Positions 22,140 through 35,823 of a stretch of 64,000 nucleotides of DNA are shown here, one piece after another. The notes beneath the pieces are model-generated. The model ran no database searches and was not told where the DNA came from. It was given only the letters and a program-made list of their open reading frames with translations. Position 1 is the stretch's first letter, and the number at the start of each line of letters is the position of its first letter. The DNA lies in NCBI GenBank assembly GCA_021018995.1, contig CM037590.1, forward strand, positions 40,116,287 to 40,180,286, given 5' to 3'. This DNA comes from Chloranthus sessilifolius (lineage: Eukaryota; Streptophyta; Magnoliopsida; Chloranthales; Chloranthaceae). A program made the position numbers and the translations under genes.

Positions 22140-23055
22140 CCGTAATTTAGAAGACACCATAGGCATACATACCATAGGGAAAAATTGCAATGGAAAACAA
22201 TATCCATCGTGTGTCTTTTAGCGTAGGCACAGTCAATGGTTCTCAACATAGACACCCAACAATAAATTGGTAAGCATCGAATAGAGGTACCCTTTTAAAA
22301 TAAATTATGTGCATCATATTTATACATATTATTGAATTAAAATAATCCTATAAGTGCAATGTAACATCATGAATCATGATATTATTAAACCAACCTATCA
22401 GGTTTTACCTTTATGCCGTGCATCTTAGAAAGAATAAAAATAAATAAATAAATAAATTCTTGCTTAAGCAACGTAAACAAAGATTATTTAGTGACACCTT
22501 GTTTTTGTGGGAGAGTTTCAAGGCTATCAAGTCCTTGATTAAGTTTTATGATTTAGCATTAGAGCAAATTTTGATAGTATTGTTGTTGATCTCTTTCTCA
22601 TATGTCTTGGATAGGGCCGATATGCAAGATGTCTTCCTACTTGGAGACATGACATGACATGAAACGAAAAATAGTGTTTAAACAATATTATACTATTAAA
22701 ATATATGTTTTATCTTATACGATTACATGTGGATTGTGGCACATACATGTAATCAATTTAAATAGTTTAAGTGATTGTCCATCAATGGAACATATCTTAA
22801 TTAAAGAATCACAACTTTAAGATGATGCATACTTTTCGATCAATGAACTTCATTATTAGCCTTTAAAAAAGAACTATGATTTATATTACAATGCACAGAA
22901 TTGGACAAAGAATGATTACCGATCATACGATCATCACATAGATTGGATACATTATAAGATTGTATCAGAATAGTACAAATGGTGAGCTACATTAGTGCCA
23001 CGCGTACAAAAGTGATAGTTCATATTTCTTATATGTTCAAAAGTGTAGTATAACA
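22140..23055. other. Intergenic DNA, no gene seen
   Basis: AT-rich sequence. A short AAATA run lies at about 22435-22455. No feature can be supported. Confidence 0.5.
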
Positions 23056-23061
23056 ACCTAA

Positions 23062-23268
23062 GGCAATGGTCAGGTCCAACCAAGTTGAACTGGATTTCGA
23101 GTTCAACCGTTCAAGCACATTTGTTGCCCTTGAAAATAGGAGTATCTTGACTCTGCGTCATCCTATAAAAAGTTAAAAACATGAAAGTCAAGATTCTCCT
23201 ATATTTCAGGGTTGTAGGTGTAGGTGAACTTGAAATTCGGTCCAATGTGGTTAGACTTGACCATTGCC
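23062..23268. mobile_element. Foldback MITE, copy A
   Basis: GGCAATGGTCAGGTCCAACC at the left is matched by the inverted GGTTAGACTTGACCATTGCC at the right. An inner pair (AATAGGAG..TCTTGACT / AGTCAAGA..CTCCTAT) continues the palindrome. No ORF is present. Confidence 0.75.
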
Positions 23269-23291
23269 CCTATTCAAATTCATCCTAGGAG

Positions 23292-23477
23292 AATGGTCAG
23301 GTCCTACCAAGCAGAACTGGATTTTGGGTCCTACCCCCATCCGGTGCCCTTGGAAATAAGAGAATCTTGACTTTCTTAATTTTCACTTTTTATAGCAACA
23401 CGTGCAGTCAAAATTCTCCTATTTCCAAGGGCAATAGATGGGATAGGACTGGAAATCCGGTTGACCTAACCATTGCC
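23292..23477. mobile_element. Foldback MITE, copy B (same family as copy A)
   Basis: AATGGTCAGGTCCTACC on the left and GGTTGACCTAACCATT on the right, with the inner GAATCTTGACT / AGTCAAAATTCTCC pair shared with copy A. It sits 23 bp from copy A in the same orientation. Confidence 0.75.
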
Positions 23478-23646
23478 CTTCATCCCAAAAAAAGTTAAAG
23501 TTTTTCTCTAGTGTCTCGGGGCAAGACATTGTACATTTATTATCTTGCTGTAATTTCTCTCTTTATTTTACTCAGCATCTCATCTTTTACCCTTCATCTT
23601 TTACCCTTTATGGTGGAGTTTCATCATCTTTCATCTCTCACTCTTT

Positions 23647-23956
23647 AGCATAGTGACAAATTTATCTGAAATTCTCCGAAATTTCTTTGAAATTTACTGA
23701 AATAGGGGTTGGGCGAAACTTTCAGCGAAATTTCGATGATTTTTCTAAAATCGCTGAAATTTCACCGACATTAATAAATCTTTTCTAATTTTTTTTATTT
23801 TTTAAATAATAAATAAAATTTTTATGAAGTTTAAATATAATTTATATTTAATATTTTTTGTACTCCCCGAAATTTTCTCGAAACTTTTCAAAATTTTCTT
23901 GAAATTTATTCAAAATGAACCGAAATGTTACCGAAAACAAAGTTTGTCACTATGCT
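23647..23956. mobile_element. MITE with AGCATAGTGACAAA inverted ends
   Basis: AGCATAGTGACAAA at 23647 and TTTGTCACTATGCT ending at 23956 are exact inverted copies. CTTT lies on both flanks. The interior is full of GAAATTTC-type motifs. The superfamily is not assigned. Confidence 0.65.
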
Positions 23957-24905
23957 CTTTTGGAGCAAACTCGTAAAGAAACCCTATATTTAGCCTTTGT
24001 GTTACCCAAAAAGGTATAATTCAAGTGTTTTTAGTTATTATATGTAATTTGTTATTTTTAATTAGGACCATTTTGGTGTTTAATTGGCCTTCTAATACTC
24101 TTGTTTCTAATTTTGTTAGTGACGAAACATTCATACTTATTGTCACCGTATTCTGTAACTGCCTCTTCATAGTTTTTTATTGTTCCTTTAGGCCATTCTT
24201 ATGTATAGGCCATTCTTATGCATGGGATGTTTTATAGGGATTAAGCTTCATATGATATGGGAATTTTGTTGACCGTTGGGCAAATATGGCCCAAAAATAA
24301 ATTCATACACGGGTACACATTTTTCATCAATCCAATATATGTTCACTATGGGCAAGTAATGCAACCAGTCAAATCAATCAGATGGTCAACATTAAATAAC
24401 TTATCAAGATAGCGTAACCCTCTCACGGACGGTTCTTAGCTGCCGGCATTAATCATTTTTTAGTGGTATCAACTAAAAATCGCCACTAAAAATCACACTA
24501 AAATATTGGAATGAAAAATAATCACTATTGTCTGATTCAATGTGGGCAAGCGACATGTATCATAAGTCATTTCTAAATCAATAAAAACCAATTGTAGGTT
24601 CCTCATTTTCTCTCTGAACTTCTAAGTTCTTTCAATAAAAAGTTAGTTTCAATTGTTGATTTTCTTTAAATAAAGCTAAATTGAATCTCTTGATTTTCTG
24701 TAGGCTGTTTGGAAACAAGCATTGGCATTTGAGAATTTCAAATTTAAGCATTTCAAATTCAGAATATAAAATATTTGAATTTGCAAATCTCTTGTTTGGA
24801 TGTTTTAGCATTGCATTAAGATTTGGCCTAAGCATTTGTAGATACTTTATTTGGCTAAATTTTTTTATAAAAATAATTTATATTTCATTGGTTTCCTTCA
24901 TTCTA
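23957..24905. other. Intergenic DNA with a partial MITE end
   Basis: GGCTGTTTGGAAACAAGCAT at 24703 looks like a Tourist-type left end, but no right end was found. Nothing else is supported. Confidence 0.4.
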
Positions 24906-24909
24906 TGTA

Positions 24910-25080
24910 GGGGTGGAAGTTCGGTGAGCCGAACTAAAATCGAAACTGAAAATTTCGGTTTCGGTTTCGATTCACCGAAAATCAAACCATAACTGAAATG
25001 TTTTGAGTTCAATTAGCCGAACTCCCCACCCCCTGAACCGAAACAGAACTGATCTGTTTTCGGGTTTTTTCGAATATTTT
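24910..25080. mobile_element. hAT-like MITE relic (left part)
   Basis: It starts GGGGTGGAAGTTCGGTGAGC, followed by CCGAAA/TTTCGG motifs as in the elements at 21793 and 46145. No right end is visible. Confidence 0.4.
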
Positions 25081-25370
25081 TTTTATTTTTTAATTTATTT
25101 TTAGTTTTTTAGCTTAGGGTCAATTTTCTTTTTATTGGAAATTGATTTCTCTTGTTTGATAACATAAAAGAGTAATTATATAGGTGAAATAAAAATTGTG
25201 GTATAAAATTAAAGTTTTATCAAATATCAAACTTTGATCACAGATAATAATTTACAATACCAAAATACAAATAACACAGTAATAAACATTATCTACTGTC
25301 AAGATACACTTCTCAAATTTTGACTGAAGTCAAAATTTGAATAAAAGTCAAATTTTGATCAAAAGTCAAA

Positions 25371-25850
25371 CTTTGATCAATGAGAATGAGACAAGGTATT
25401 TTAAAGTTACAAATTAAATAATAGATATTTTTAATTATAGTATTCCACTAATTACAATTTATAGCTTTTTATAGAAAATCGAACTTTGATAAAAGCCAAA
25501 CTTTGACCAAAGAAAAATTGCACTGATACGATATAAATTTATGTAGTAGTAGACTCTATCTATAAGCATATTTCAAATTTGATTATAAATAAATTTTGCA
25601 CAAAAGTCAAAGTTTGATCACTAAAAATGAGGCAATGTATTTTAAAGTTACAAATTAAACAATGATAGATATTTTTAATTATAGTAATTCACTAATTAAA
25701 ATTTATAACTTTTTATAAAAAATCGAACTTTGACAAGAGGTCAAACTTTGACCAAGAAAAAATTGCACTGATACGCTATAAATTTATGTAGTACTCTTTT
25801 TATAAGCATGTTTTGAGTTTGACAAAAATAAATTGTGTAAAAGTCAATGT
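25371..25850. repeat. 240-bp AT-rich tandem repeat, two copies
   Basis: The block from TTTGATCA(A/C)T through TATTTTAAAGTTACAAATTA, AATTGCACTGATACG and TATAAATTTATGTAGTA repeats with a 240-bp offset, and a third copy begins at about 25850. Within and around the units, GTCAAA and TTTGAC hexamers recur densely in both orientations. Confidence 0.85.
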
Positions 25851-26039
25851 TTGACCAAAAATCAAAGTTTGACTAAAGGTCAAACTATTGACTAATAAAA
25901 TTAATATCACATTATAGATCAACATGGACGTATCATTTTTTCGCTATCAAATTATAAAAGTCAGTTTAATAAAAAGTAAAATTTTAATTAAAAATTAAAG
26001 TTTGACCTTCAAGCCAACCTTTGACCCTTGGTTGGGATG

Positions 26040-27431
26040 TGATCGATTTAGAATGTAACCCTTGCAAGTGCACAAGATCTATTGCAGTATGGCAAGAACA
26101 GGGGTGTCGAACCCACAGGGAAACGTGAATTTTTAATTAATTCTTTTAGAGATTTTAAAAACATCCCTAAGGAAGTACCAAAGGGCAGATTCAATTTTAC
26201 CAAAAACTTAACGCACTTTTCCTAAATGCAGAAAAATAAATTAATCTAAACAATTAATTACTGATAAATCTACGAACAATATTAAAATGAGATCAAGGAA
26301 TATGCTACCCCAGATTCGTACCCCTTTTCTATCATTAAAACCCATACCATTAAATCATCATTCACACCATCATTCATCTAGACAAATGACTTGAAATAAA
26401 ATATGATCATCAATCCGGCATACCCTATCTAAAAACAATGACTCAGCCTAACATTGCGGTATGAGTCATGTAAAAAGCATAGCGTATCTCATGATATTTA
26501 GATCACGACAATCAGCACATAATCGCTCTACAGCCTAGATCAGCCTGCAGGTCCAGATCTAGCGATTACGTTGATACGCGCAATCAACGGTCATAACAAA
26601 GCATTTAAAATATTTTCAATCACACAAACTTTGAGCAAAACGATTCCATGATAACAATAATAGACTGTGGTATTAATCATAAACATAGGTACTTATCTGG
26701 GGATCGCATCTTCCCCGATCTACTGATTTAGGCTCATCTTTGGTGTTTGATCTCCTTTTCTTTCAAAGTCATTCCTCTTTATTTCTTCCAAAAGATATTT
26801 GCAATTGTTTTTCCTAAATACAATCTATGAATTTCAGAGAAAATAATGCAAATCCTATACAATCTACCCCGAATAAACCCTAAGAAGGAGAGAAGAAGAC
26901 TTGAAAAGATGAAGAAAATATTCCCCAAAGTGAAGAGCCCTAAAACTAAAAAGAAAATGAATAATATTCTAATTGCAAAAATAATAATCCCCTAAGAAAC
27001 TCGTGGCTTCCTTTTATAATAGCCTAACCCTAATACCTCTCTCGATTGACATCTAAGAGTAATTTTCGTGAATTCCGCCTAGCTTTGCATCGGATACTGC
27101 CTCGGTATTTTGCTCATAATTTTCTGTACCGAACTCGGATTGAGGTGATTCTTGAAGCGTTGGAAAGCTGACGACGAGCTCTACAACTTTTATGTTTTAG
27201 CAATTTCCTGAATCTGACGTCTTGAAGGTCCAAATTGAGCTGCAAGTCGCACTAAGTTCTCAATGACCCAAAATAGCGGTGTTTTGACATTATTTTCGGG
27301 ATTCTTGCTTTTAGAAACTTGGACTGTATTTACAAACACTTCAAATCTAGCAATCTCATCAGATAGCCTTCATCGGACGGCTAAATATAGGTATTTAGGG
27401 GTGAAATATCATCATATTTCACTACTCATCA
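26040..27431 (-). repeat. 3' LTR of Athila-like fossil (left copy)
   Basis: 1392 bp. Read on the minus strand it carries TATAAAAG at 27018-27011. A polypurine tract (TTTGGGGTG on the minus strand) abuts it at 27432-27445. Confidence 0.92.
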
Positions 27432-29640
27432 CACCCCAAACCTACACTTTGCTACCCCGAGAAAGAGAATGATAGAAATATAAAGCAAATCAAACTAACA
27501 TCCTAAAATTTAAATGCCACTGAGGGAACACGATTGCACTTAGCATGTGCAACAAGCCTTTAAACCCATAGGTGATCCCTAGGAGGAGTTGTGTCTCCGA
27601 GGGTTTGCGGTGAAGTTACCCACAAACTTCCAAAAATTTCAAACCATCCAGAAAATTTAGTTTTCAACACATGATTTTTTTTTAGAACATATGTACTATT
27701 CAAAAAAACAAAAATCATCAATTGCTTCAGTATGTGAATCATCAATCTCAAATATTAAAGTCATGTCAATCATGCTAGGATCCATTCACATTTATTTAAT
27801 GCTCAAATTGTTAGATAACTCATTCATTCATGCCTAAACGTAAGTGTGTGCATACCAAAACCAAGATTCATCCATCTCGAACTAGTCCAAACGGAAAACC
27901 ATCGGATCTATTGTCTCGACTCAATCCTCACTTTAGGTATACTCTCAAAATAAAATCATCCGATGATGGGTAAGTTTTCGCACATGTGAGAGATCAATAC
28001 AAAGCAGAAGAAAAGGTCGCACATGATAAATGATCCCCGATGCCAATCAATGAACAAAAATAAATCACATAAGAACAGCTGCCTGTATATCCTAAGCATG
28101 TCATATCAAGTGTCATAAGTATTATATACTGACTCTCCACAAGACGATTACCAATGCAAGATCGGATCATGAAGGTCTTTTGTAGGGTTGTAATGGGGCT
28201 CGGTAAGGGTAAGAAAGAAAGGAATTGTGATTCAAAATTTACGAGAAATTGGAAAAGGAACTAACTTCGATTTTTTTATTTTATTTTTTTTATTTCTCTT
28301 CTTTTTTTTTTCTTTTCTAATTTCTCACCATTTTTTTTTTTCAATATTTTCTTTTCTCATTCTTTCTTCTCTTTGAATTTCCTTTCTTGAAGCACCTCAT
28401 TTTCATTCCCTTTTTTTTTTTTTTTTTTTTTTTTTTCTCCCTTTTTTCTTTTTATATTTGCCATACACTCAAGAAACACCATAACTCATTATCTCTCACT
28501 TACTCTCTTTTCGCCATTTTCATCCCTCGTCCTAATTTCTAAATAAGAAGGGTAAAGCTAAATTTTAAATTGTGAAGGGTTAAAGTTAACGTGGCTTATC
28601 AAAGAATGTATAAGGTAAATTTTTCTATAGGCTCAAAGTACTAGAAGGATAAATTTATATGAGGTGGGGCATTTTAAGCACAAACGAGCCAAAGATGGCC
28701 TTCAATCATTTCCTTAAAGATGGTAACCTTGCGCTATTTGTCTTGAGTAGATATACAGTACGTTCTAACACAATAATATGAATTTGATATCATGCAAAGT
28801 CACAAGCCAAAATAAAATGTATGAGATTATGCAAAATAATTCGTATTCAAAGAAAACTCCGAGTTTATATATTCACTCATCAATGACGGGAAATTAGCTC
28901 TAAAGCTTACTGGGTTTAGTCTCCACTAAGAACCTAAGATTCAACGTTCAAAATAGTTCATCGATTTCTAAGTCTTAGCTTGGTATAAGTGCAAAAATTC
29001 TAAGCATGAATTTCAGAGTCATCCACAAATTATCACATTAAGCTTCATCATCCTAGATACAAGTATTCAAAATATGACATCAATATTCTCAAAATTAAAT
29101 TCACATGCATCATCAACTAAAGTTTGAAAACTATTGCAAAGTAAATCATGTATGATGGTTCCAAAAAATTTTTTTTTTTTTTTTTTTTTCAAAGAAAATC
29201 AAAAATAAGTGATGAAAGATAGATAATCATACATACCCCCAAACCTAAAAATGACAATGTCCTCATTGTTTGAAATAAGTAGGCACCCCCAAACCTGTTG
29301 AAAAGTACCTCAACACAAAGATCAGGTGCAGAGAATATGGGCATCAAATTAGAACATGACCAAAAATAGATTGAAGGTAATGTGGCTACACTAATTTGGA
29401 AATTAAAAATAACCTAAACTAAACTAAAACTAATATTCTAGAACTAAATGCAGTATTTAAAAGAGAAATAAATCCTAAATCCTAAACTAAACCTGTCCAA
29501 CTCCTAAATAAAACACACTGGGTTGCCTCCTCAGAAGTTACCGAGTTTAAGTGTCGATACCGACCTCTTCATTGATCAAGAATCTGGATCACTAAGGTGC
29601 ATCACTCAATCTTAAATCGGGTCATCCTCAAACATTGGTT
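27432..29640 (-). other. Non-coding 3' region of Athila-like fossil
   Basis: Between integrase and the 3' LTR. It holds long T-rich tracts (28260-28440 and 29165-29190) and no long frame. Athila elements often carry an extra 3' ORF here; none is recognisable in this copy. Confidence 0.7.
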
Positions 29641-29899
29641 TGAGTCTTTGCCCATTCACTTTGAAAACTCGATTGTCCTCAAGGCTTTGAATTTCAATTG
29701 ACCGTGCTCACTAATGGAAACAACTCAAACTGCCTTCCATCTAGATTTCAATTTCCCGTGATGAAGCTTAAGTCGGAATTGAATAACCAAACTTTTGGCC
29801 AACATGAAACTCCTTCCGAGAAATTAATTGATCGCAACTTTTTGTACCTTTCCTTGTACATCTTTGAATTTTCATACGATCGTAGCGTAACTCTTCTAA

Positions 29900-30720
29900 T
29901 TCACTCAATCAGTAACCTTCGATTCGACTGCCTTGCATATCGAAATTAAATCGCTTGATCGCCTGTAATGCCTTATGCTCCAATTCGACAGAAGATGACA
30001 TGCCTTCGTAGACAATTCAAGGGAGACATTCCGATGGTGTCTTGAATGCGACGATAGGCCCACAAAGCATCGATAGCCGGTTTGACCAATCTCTTCTATC
30101 CTATTGCATCTGCCTTTTTCTAGAATTCGCTGATTTCCGGTTAGACACTTCCACCGACCACTAGTCTGTGGATGGTATGCAGCTAGCGACTTTGTGAGTG
30201 ACGTCGATTTCTTCATTAAAGTGGCAAAATGGCTATTGAAAAATGCTAACCGCCATCACTGATGATTGCTCTTGGGATCCCGAATCGGTTAAACACATGT
30301 TCTCTCAGAAATTTGACCACAACCTTGTGATCATTTGATCGGGTTGCCACAGCTTCAATCCATTTGGAGACATAGTCAACAGCCACCAGAATATATGAAT
30401 ACCCAAAGGATGGTGGAAAAGGACCCATAAAGTCAATCCCCCAAACATCGAAAATTTCAACAATCAGAATTGGATTAAGGGGCATCATATTTCGTCGTGA
30501 AATATTGCCAAGTCATTGACACTGCTGGCATTCCTTGCGATTGAGCAATCCACGAAAGATTGAGGGCCAGAGAATCCGCTTTGAAGGATTTTCGTATGCG
30601 GTCTTCGTCTCAAATGGCCTCCACAGGCCCCAGCATGGCAAAAATTTAGGATGCTTAGTTGCTCGTCTTCTGGCACGCATCTCCTAATGATCTGATCCGA
30701 GCATAATTTAAACAAATATG
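29900..30720 (-). pseudogene. Integrase region of Athila-like fossil
   Basis: A zinc-binding-type N-terminus with QIIRRCVPEDEQ and CHAGACGGH is followed by the core with [32 protein letters not shown] and [12 protein letters not shown]. These are Athila/Tat-type integrase phrases. The region is broken. Confidence 0.85.
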
Positions 30721-30749
30721 GTTCATCCCAGAAATAGTATTTTATTTGG

Positions 30750-32200
30750 GAGAAAAAGAGATTCTTATCATTCTTACCCCACTCGGGAATTACGCCATGA
30801 CGGATAATTCACGATGTTAGCAAACCACGTAACTTTTGCACCAAATACATCAATTGCCATCAAATGTTCATCCGGAAATGTGTCACGGATGGTCTCGTAT
30901 AGATGATTCTTCGTGCGTAATTCTAGATGATGATCACCACAACGCGTTCTCAACCCCTTTTTATCTTTAATCTCAAAGTTGAATTTCGGAGAAGCAGTGA
31001 TCCAACGGATCAGCCTTTGGTTTCGCATCCTTCTTTGCTAAAAGATATTTCAAAGCGAGTGGTCTCGAAAAGACCACTATTTTCGATCCAAGCAAATAGG
31101 AACGGAATTTGTCCAGAGCATACACCATGTAATAATTCCTTCCTTGGTGGTGTAATTATTGGGCATCAATTAATGTCTTGCTAGCATAATAAATTACGTG
31201 AGGTAATTTATTCACCCTTTGCCCTAAGAACTCGATCGCATAATCGGATGCATCACACATGAGTTCGAATGGTAAAGAATAATCCTGGTTGGATTATGCA
31301 TTTGATAAGAGTTCACGCAATTTTAGGAATGCCTTTATGCAATCCTCATCAAAATCAAAGGAACATCTTTGCCAAGCAAAGTGCACAATGGTTTAGCCAC
31401 CTTGCTAAAATCCTTAATGAATCTTCTATAAAATCCAAAGATGCCCCAAAATGATCGAATTTGTTTAACACTTTTAGGAGGTGGTAAATTTGCAATTAAG
31501 TCGACCTTCGCCTTATCAACTTCAATTCCTTTCGTTGAAACAATATGCCCCAACACAATTCCTTGTTGAACCATAAAATGGCTCTTTTCCCCCGAGAACA
31601 AGTTTGGAATCTACACAACGTTGCAACACTGTGAAAGATGATTCAAACAAGAATTAAATGTTTTCCAAAACCGAGAAGTCGCCCATGAAGACTTCATGAA
31701 TTTGTCGATCATGTCCGAGAATATGGCCAACATACATCGCTGAAACGTGGGCGGAGCATTACATGTAATGGCATCCTTCGATATGCAAACGCATATCCAT
31801 ATGGACACGTGAATGTTGTCTTCTCTTGATCACCGGAAAACGGGCACTTGATTGTATCCCAATAACCATCAAGAAAGCAATAAAACTCTTGCCTTAACTT
31901 CTCAAGAATTTGATCAATGAACGGAAGGAAAATGATCTTTCCGTGGTCGTGTTCAATTTTCGATAATCAATGCACACACGCCATCCAAAGAGTTTCACGA
32001 GTGGGCACCAATTCTCCTCCGTAGTTTCTTTCATCGTAATTCCGGACTTTTTGAACGATTTGTATCGGACTAACCCATTCACTATCGAGATCGGATAGAT
32101 GATTCCAAAGATCGAGGAGTTTAATGATTTCCTTTAAAATGACTTCTTGCATGTTCGGATTAAGTCGCCTGTGGTTCCCTCGATGGTTTACTCTCATCCT
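30750..32200 (-). pseudogene. Reverse transcriptase and RNase H region of Athila-like fossil
   Basis: GWRVCIDYRKLN, FSGEKSHFMVQQGIVLGHIV, VDKAKVDLIANLPPP and FYRRFIKDFSKVAKPLC are RT and connection phrases of Ty3/gypsy. RNase H-like pieces follow at about 30780-31300. The region is broken. Confidence 0.85.
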
Positions 32201-32489
32201 CCGTATGTATTTTATGCATACATCTTGATGGGTCAATCCTTGAGATCGCCTAAGGTCCATCCGATGGCCTCCTTGTGCTCTTTTCAAAGACCTTCAACAA
32301 ATCATTCTCTTGTTCTTCCGATAATGTGGATGAAATTATCACCGGAAGTGTTTCTCGAGGTCCCAGGAAAAGCATATTTGAGGGACTCGTGCAATTGTTT
32401 CAATTCCACGGTTGGTCAGCTCAATTGATGGAGTCGACATCCTTTACCTCAGGGTAGTGGTTCTACCTTAGTCACAACTTCACATAAGT

Positions 32490-33270
32490 TATCATCTTGA
32501 CATGATGAATGAGCATTGGTAATGCTTCATCCACCACTTCGCCCATCCGATCGATGTAAAACATTCCTCATCCTCATTAGGGAAATGGTTCATCGCATGG
32601 AATATGTTAAGCCCGACTTTCATGTTTCCAAAAGAAACGCCCATGACTCTGCAATTAATTAATGCAAGCGTTGGCGATGAGAAACGGACGTCCAAGAATA
32701 ATTGGGACTTGATTGATTGATTTCGCAGGTGGTTCCATGTCTAAGACAACGAAGTCCACTGGAAAGACAAACTTGTGTATTCCAACCAAAACATCCTCGA
32801 TAACACCCCTCGTCCTTCTTTCTGATCTATCCGCCATTTGGAGTGTGACCGCCGTGGGTTTCAATTCACCCAATCCGAAGTTTCAGACATTGAGTATGGG
32901 ATCGATTAACACTTGCTCCCAAATCCAATAACGCTTTTCCAATTGATTGCCCACCAATGACACATGGAACAGTTGGGACCTGTGGTCTTTCGGTTCAGTG
33001 GGGTTTCCAATCGTAATATCGAATCGATTTGATTTGTTAGAACACTTTCTTTGAAACGTGAGTACGCCTTTTCTTCCGAGTGCACAAATCTTTGAATAAC
33101 TTGGCGTACTCAGCAACTTGTTTGGTTGTTTCAAGTAATGGAAGATTTATCTTTACTTGCTTGAATGTTTCGAAAATTTCTTCCATTTTTGTCGGTCCCT
33201 TTCCCATTCTAGGTGGAGGAGTTAGGCATTGAGGGAATGGTGCCTTTGGGACATAAGGTGTAGATTCCAT
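32490..33270 (-). pseudogene. Protease region of Athila-like fossil
   Basis: GELKPTAVTLQMADRS, RGVIEDVLVGIHKFVFPVDF and VPIILGRPFL are retropepsin-domain phrases of the Athila/Tat group. The region is broken. Confidence 0.82.
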
Positions 33271-33279
33271 TTCCGATTC

Positions 33280-35140
33280 TTTTTCACGTCCTTGTTGGAC
33301 GGTTGAAGGAAACTCTTCCTCTATTACTTTTTCTTTTCCTTTCTCTCTTCCTTGCTTGCACTTTTCTTATCTCCGCTCTTGTCTCTTTCTTTCTTTTCCT
33401 TTCCTTTCTCTTTCCTTTTCCTTTCTCCTTTCTTTTCTCTCGATTCTTTTCCTCATCGCTTCTCTTCATCGCCTTCTCTGCATTTTCACTTGATTATCAA
33501 CCTCTGTCCCACTTCTCAAAGACCGTAATGCCTTTTCAACTGTTGACTATTCGATGGTCCTGCTTCAGATGGTGCTTGGCCTCGAGGATTATTGATGGGT
33601 TGGCTGGGGAGCCTACCTTCCTCACGCTGACTCAGTAGATTGGCCAATTGATCGACTTGGTCCATTATCATCTCCGAAAGATTGCATGCTTGTGATAAGC
33701 TTTTCTTCCATCGTAATCTTCAAGCATCGCATGAGATTGATTAAGATTCGATTGAAATTCGATTTTCAGAGTCGAATTTGGATGATAATACTGAGCATTC
33801 TGCTTGGAAATTGGAATTCGCTGGAAATTAGAATTCGAAATTTGCTGTGGATTTAAAATTGTGTTGAAAATTTGGTTGAAAAGGTTGTTGTCCACCCATT
33901 GTGTTGGCTCTATGTTGTGGGTTTACTCCGCCGCTTATTCGATTCACCCCATCCTAAGTTGGGGTGATTTTTCCATTCGGATTGTAGGTATTGAGTACAT
34001 GTTTCTACCCCGCCACCGATAAGATTGAGTCACATTTACCGCTCTTGAGGATTAGGTTCATCAGAAGAATGACAAGGTAGTAGGGCACTCATTAGCCATA
34101 TATGACCTGGTGGTCACAAATTGAACACACTGGGGTGATAGAGCTTTAGCTTGCTTGGTAGCAAATAACAACATGTTCATCTGCTTGGACAAAGATGTCA
34201 AACTTTGTTGAGAGATCTGAGGCATTATTGTTGACATCGACAATCCGGCCTTTTGTCAACACATGAGATTTAGGTGCTGTGTTCAAGTTGGTTCGCCTCA
34301 AAGGTGTCTCACTTTGTATCAAGTTTGATATAACTTTTCAAACAATGCCCACAATTCGTCACTTCTTTCGTGGCACAAGATCCACCACAAGATGCATCAA
34401 CCATGCGCTCTTCTTCGTAGAATCACCCATTGTAAAACTTTGGACTTGTTGCCACCTTGGAACTTGATGATTTGGGCAACTTCGATCAATTCTTAAAACG
34501 CTCCCAACATTCATGGAATGTTTCAGAGGTTGTTGGGAAAAGAACTGGATCTTCCGACGCAATTCAATGGCCTTAGTCATGGGAAAATATTTTTATGAAT
34601 CGCATGCTACCGCCCAACTCGAATAGATTGTGGTTCTAAGGAATAGAACCATGTTTTGCCTTTATCTCTTAAAGAGAACGGAAGAGCCTGAGCGCTTCGC
34701 TATCTCATCAAAGATAGGACTCAACATTTTGCATACCCAGTGAATTCATTTAAGTGAACGCGTATGATTTTCATTTACAACCCATGGAAAATTGGTAGCA
34801 TTTGAATCATCACGATTTGAATTCAGTGGTTCCTGAATGGAGCATGCATATTACATTCTCGATCCTCGTAAAACCGTGGATCAAGTTATAATACTCATGT
34901 TCTAGGGCCCTCATCAAAATTATTGTTCCTATTATTTCCATTATCGACATTCCCATTGTTGTTATTCTCATCTCTCTCTTGCCTTTGGTCCGCCATGGTC
35001 TCAGCTTTGTTGATATTGATTCCTCCGACTCTTCGATTCTCTCTACAAGCTCTTTCGATCTCAAGATTAACCAGAGCGTATGTGGGTGATGAGAACAGTA
35101 AAGCTCATACACCAACACTCACAAACAGGGTTGAAGAATC
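33280..35140 (-). pseudogene. gag region of Athila-like fossil
   Basis: Weak gag-type pieces, including a purine-rich K/E/R-coding linker at about 33300-33470. The assignment rests mainly on position between the 5' leader and protease. The region is broken. Confidence 0.6.
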
Positions 35141-35218
35141 CACAACAAACCCACAAAATTCGCTTCAAACGATTTAAACAAAGATGATAAATAAAGAGCT
35201 AATATCGTAGGAAAGATT

Positions 35219-35249
<31 letters not shown>

Positions 35250-35823
35250 TTAAAATTCAAATTTAAATTAATTTTTTTTTATTCAAATTAAAATTAAAAT
35301 TCGAATTTAAATTAATTAAATTTTTTTTTTCTTTTTTTTTTTTTTTTCTTTTTTTTTTTTTTTTAAATTGAATTAAATTTTTAAATTTTTTTAATTTTAA
35401 TTTTTTTTTTTATTAAATTCGAAAATTAAAATTAAAATTGAAAATCCTATAAAATCTTTCCTAAAAGAGAAAATAAGGAGAAGAATGAAAGATTCCTAAA
35501 ATCCTAAAACAAAAGTCCCACAAAAGTTAATGACTAAATTTAGAAAATCCTAAAATATCTAAAAGAGGAAAATAAGGAAAAGAGTCCTACCAAATCTAAA
35601 ATAAGAAGTCCTAAAATCTCTACTTCCTAAATTTCCTAAGGAAGGTATCCTAAAAATCTAAACTTCCTAAAAAGACTCCACAAAATCTTATCAAAGAGAG
35701 AAAATAAGGAAATAAATTTTAATAATTATTATTTTTTTTATTTTTATTTTTTTAAACACTCAAAACAGTAACTATCCGAATTAATCAAAATTTCACCGAT
35801 TTCCAAGAATGGCTACCAAAACT
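35141..35823 (-). other. 5' leader of Athila-like fossil with A/T low-complexity tract
   Basis: 35218-35420 is almost pure A/T, with long T runs and AATTTAAATT motifs. Just inside the LTR the minus strand reads TTTTGGTAGCCATTC, which could be a decayed Asp-tRNA primer site. Confidence 0.55.

Noticed and set aside
25321-26034. Clusters of W-box-like TTGAC motifs as a regulatory region
   Set aside because: The motifs belong to a 240-bp tandem repeat and occur equally in both orientations, far from any gene start.
33284-33638. Apparent Lys/Glu/Arg-rich protein on the minus strand and Leu/Phe/Ser-rich protein on the plus strand
   Set aside because: Both come from a purine-rich linker tract within the gag region of the Athila-like fossil.
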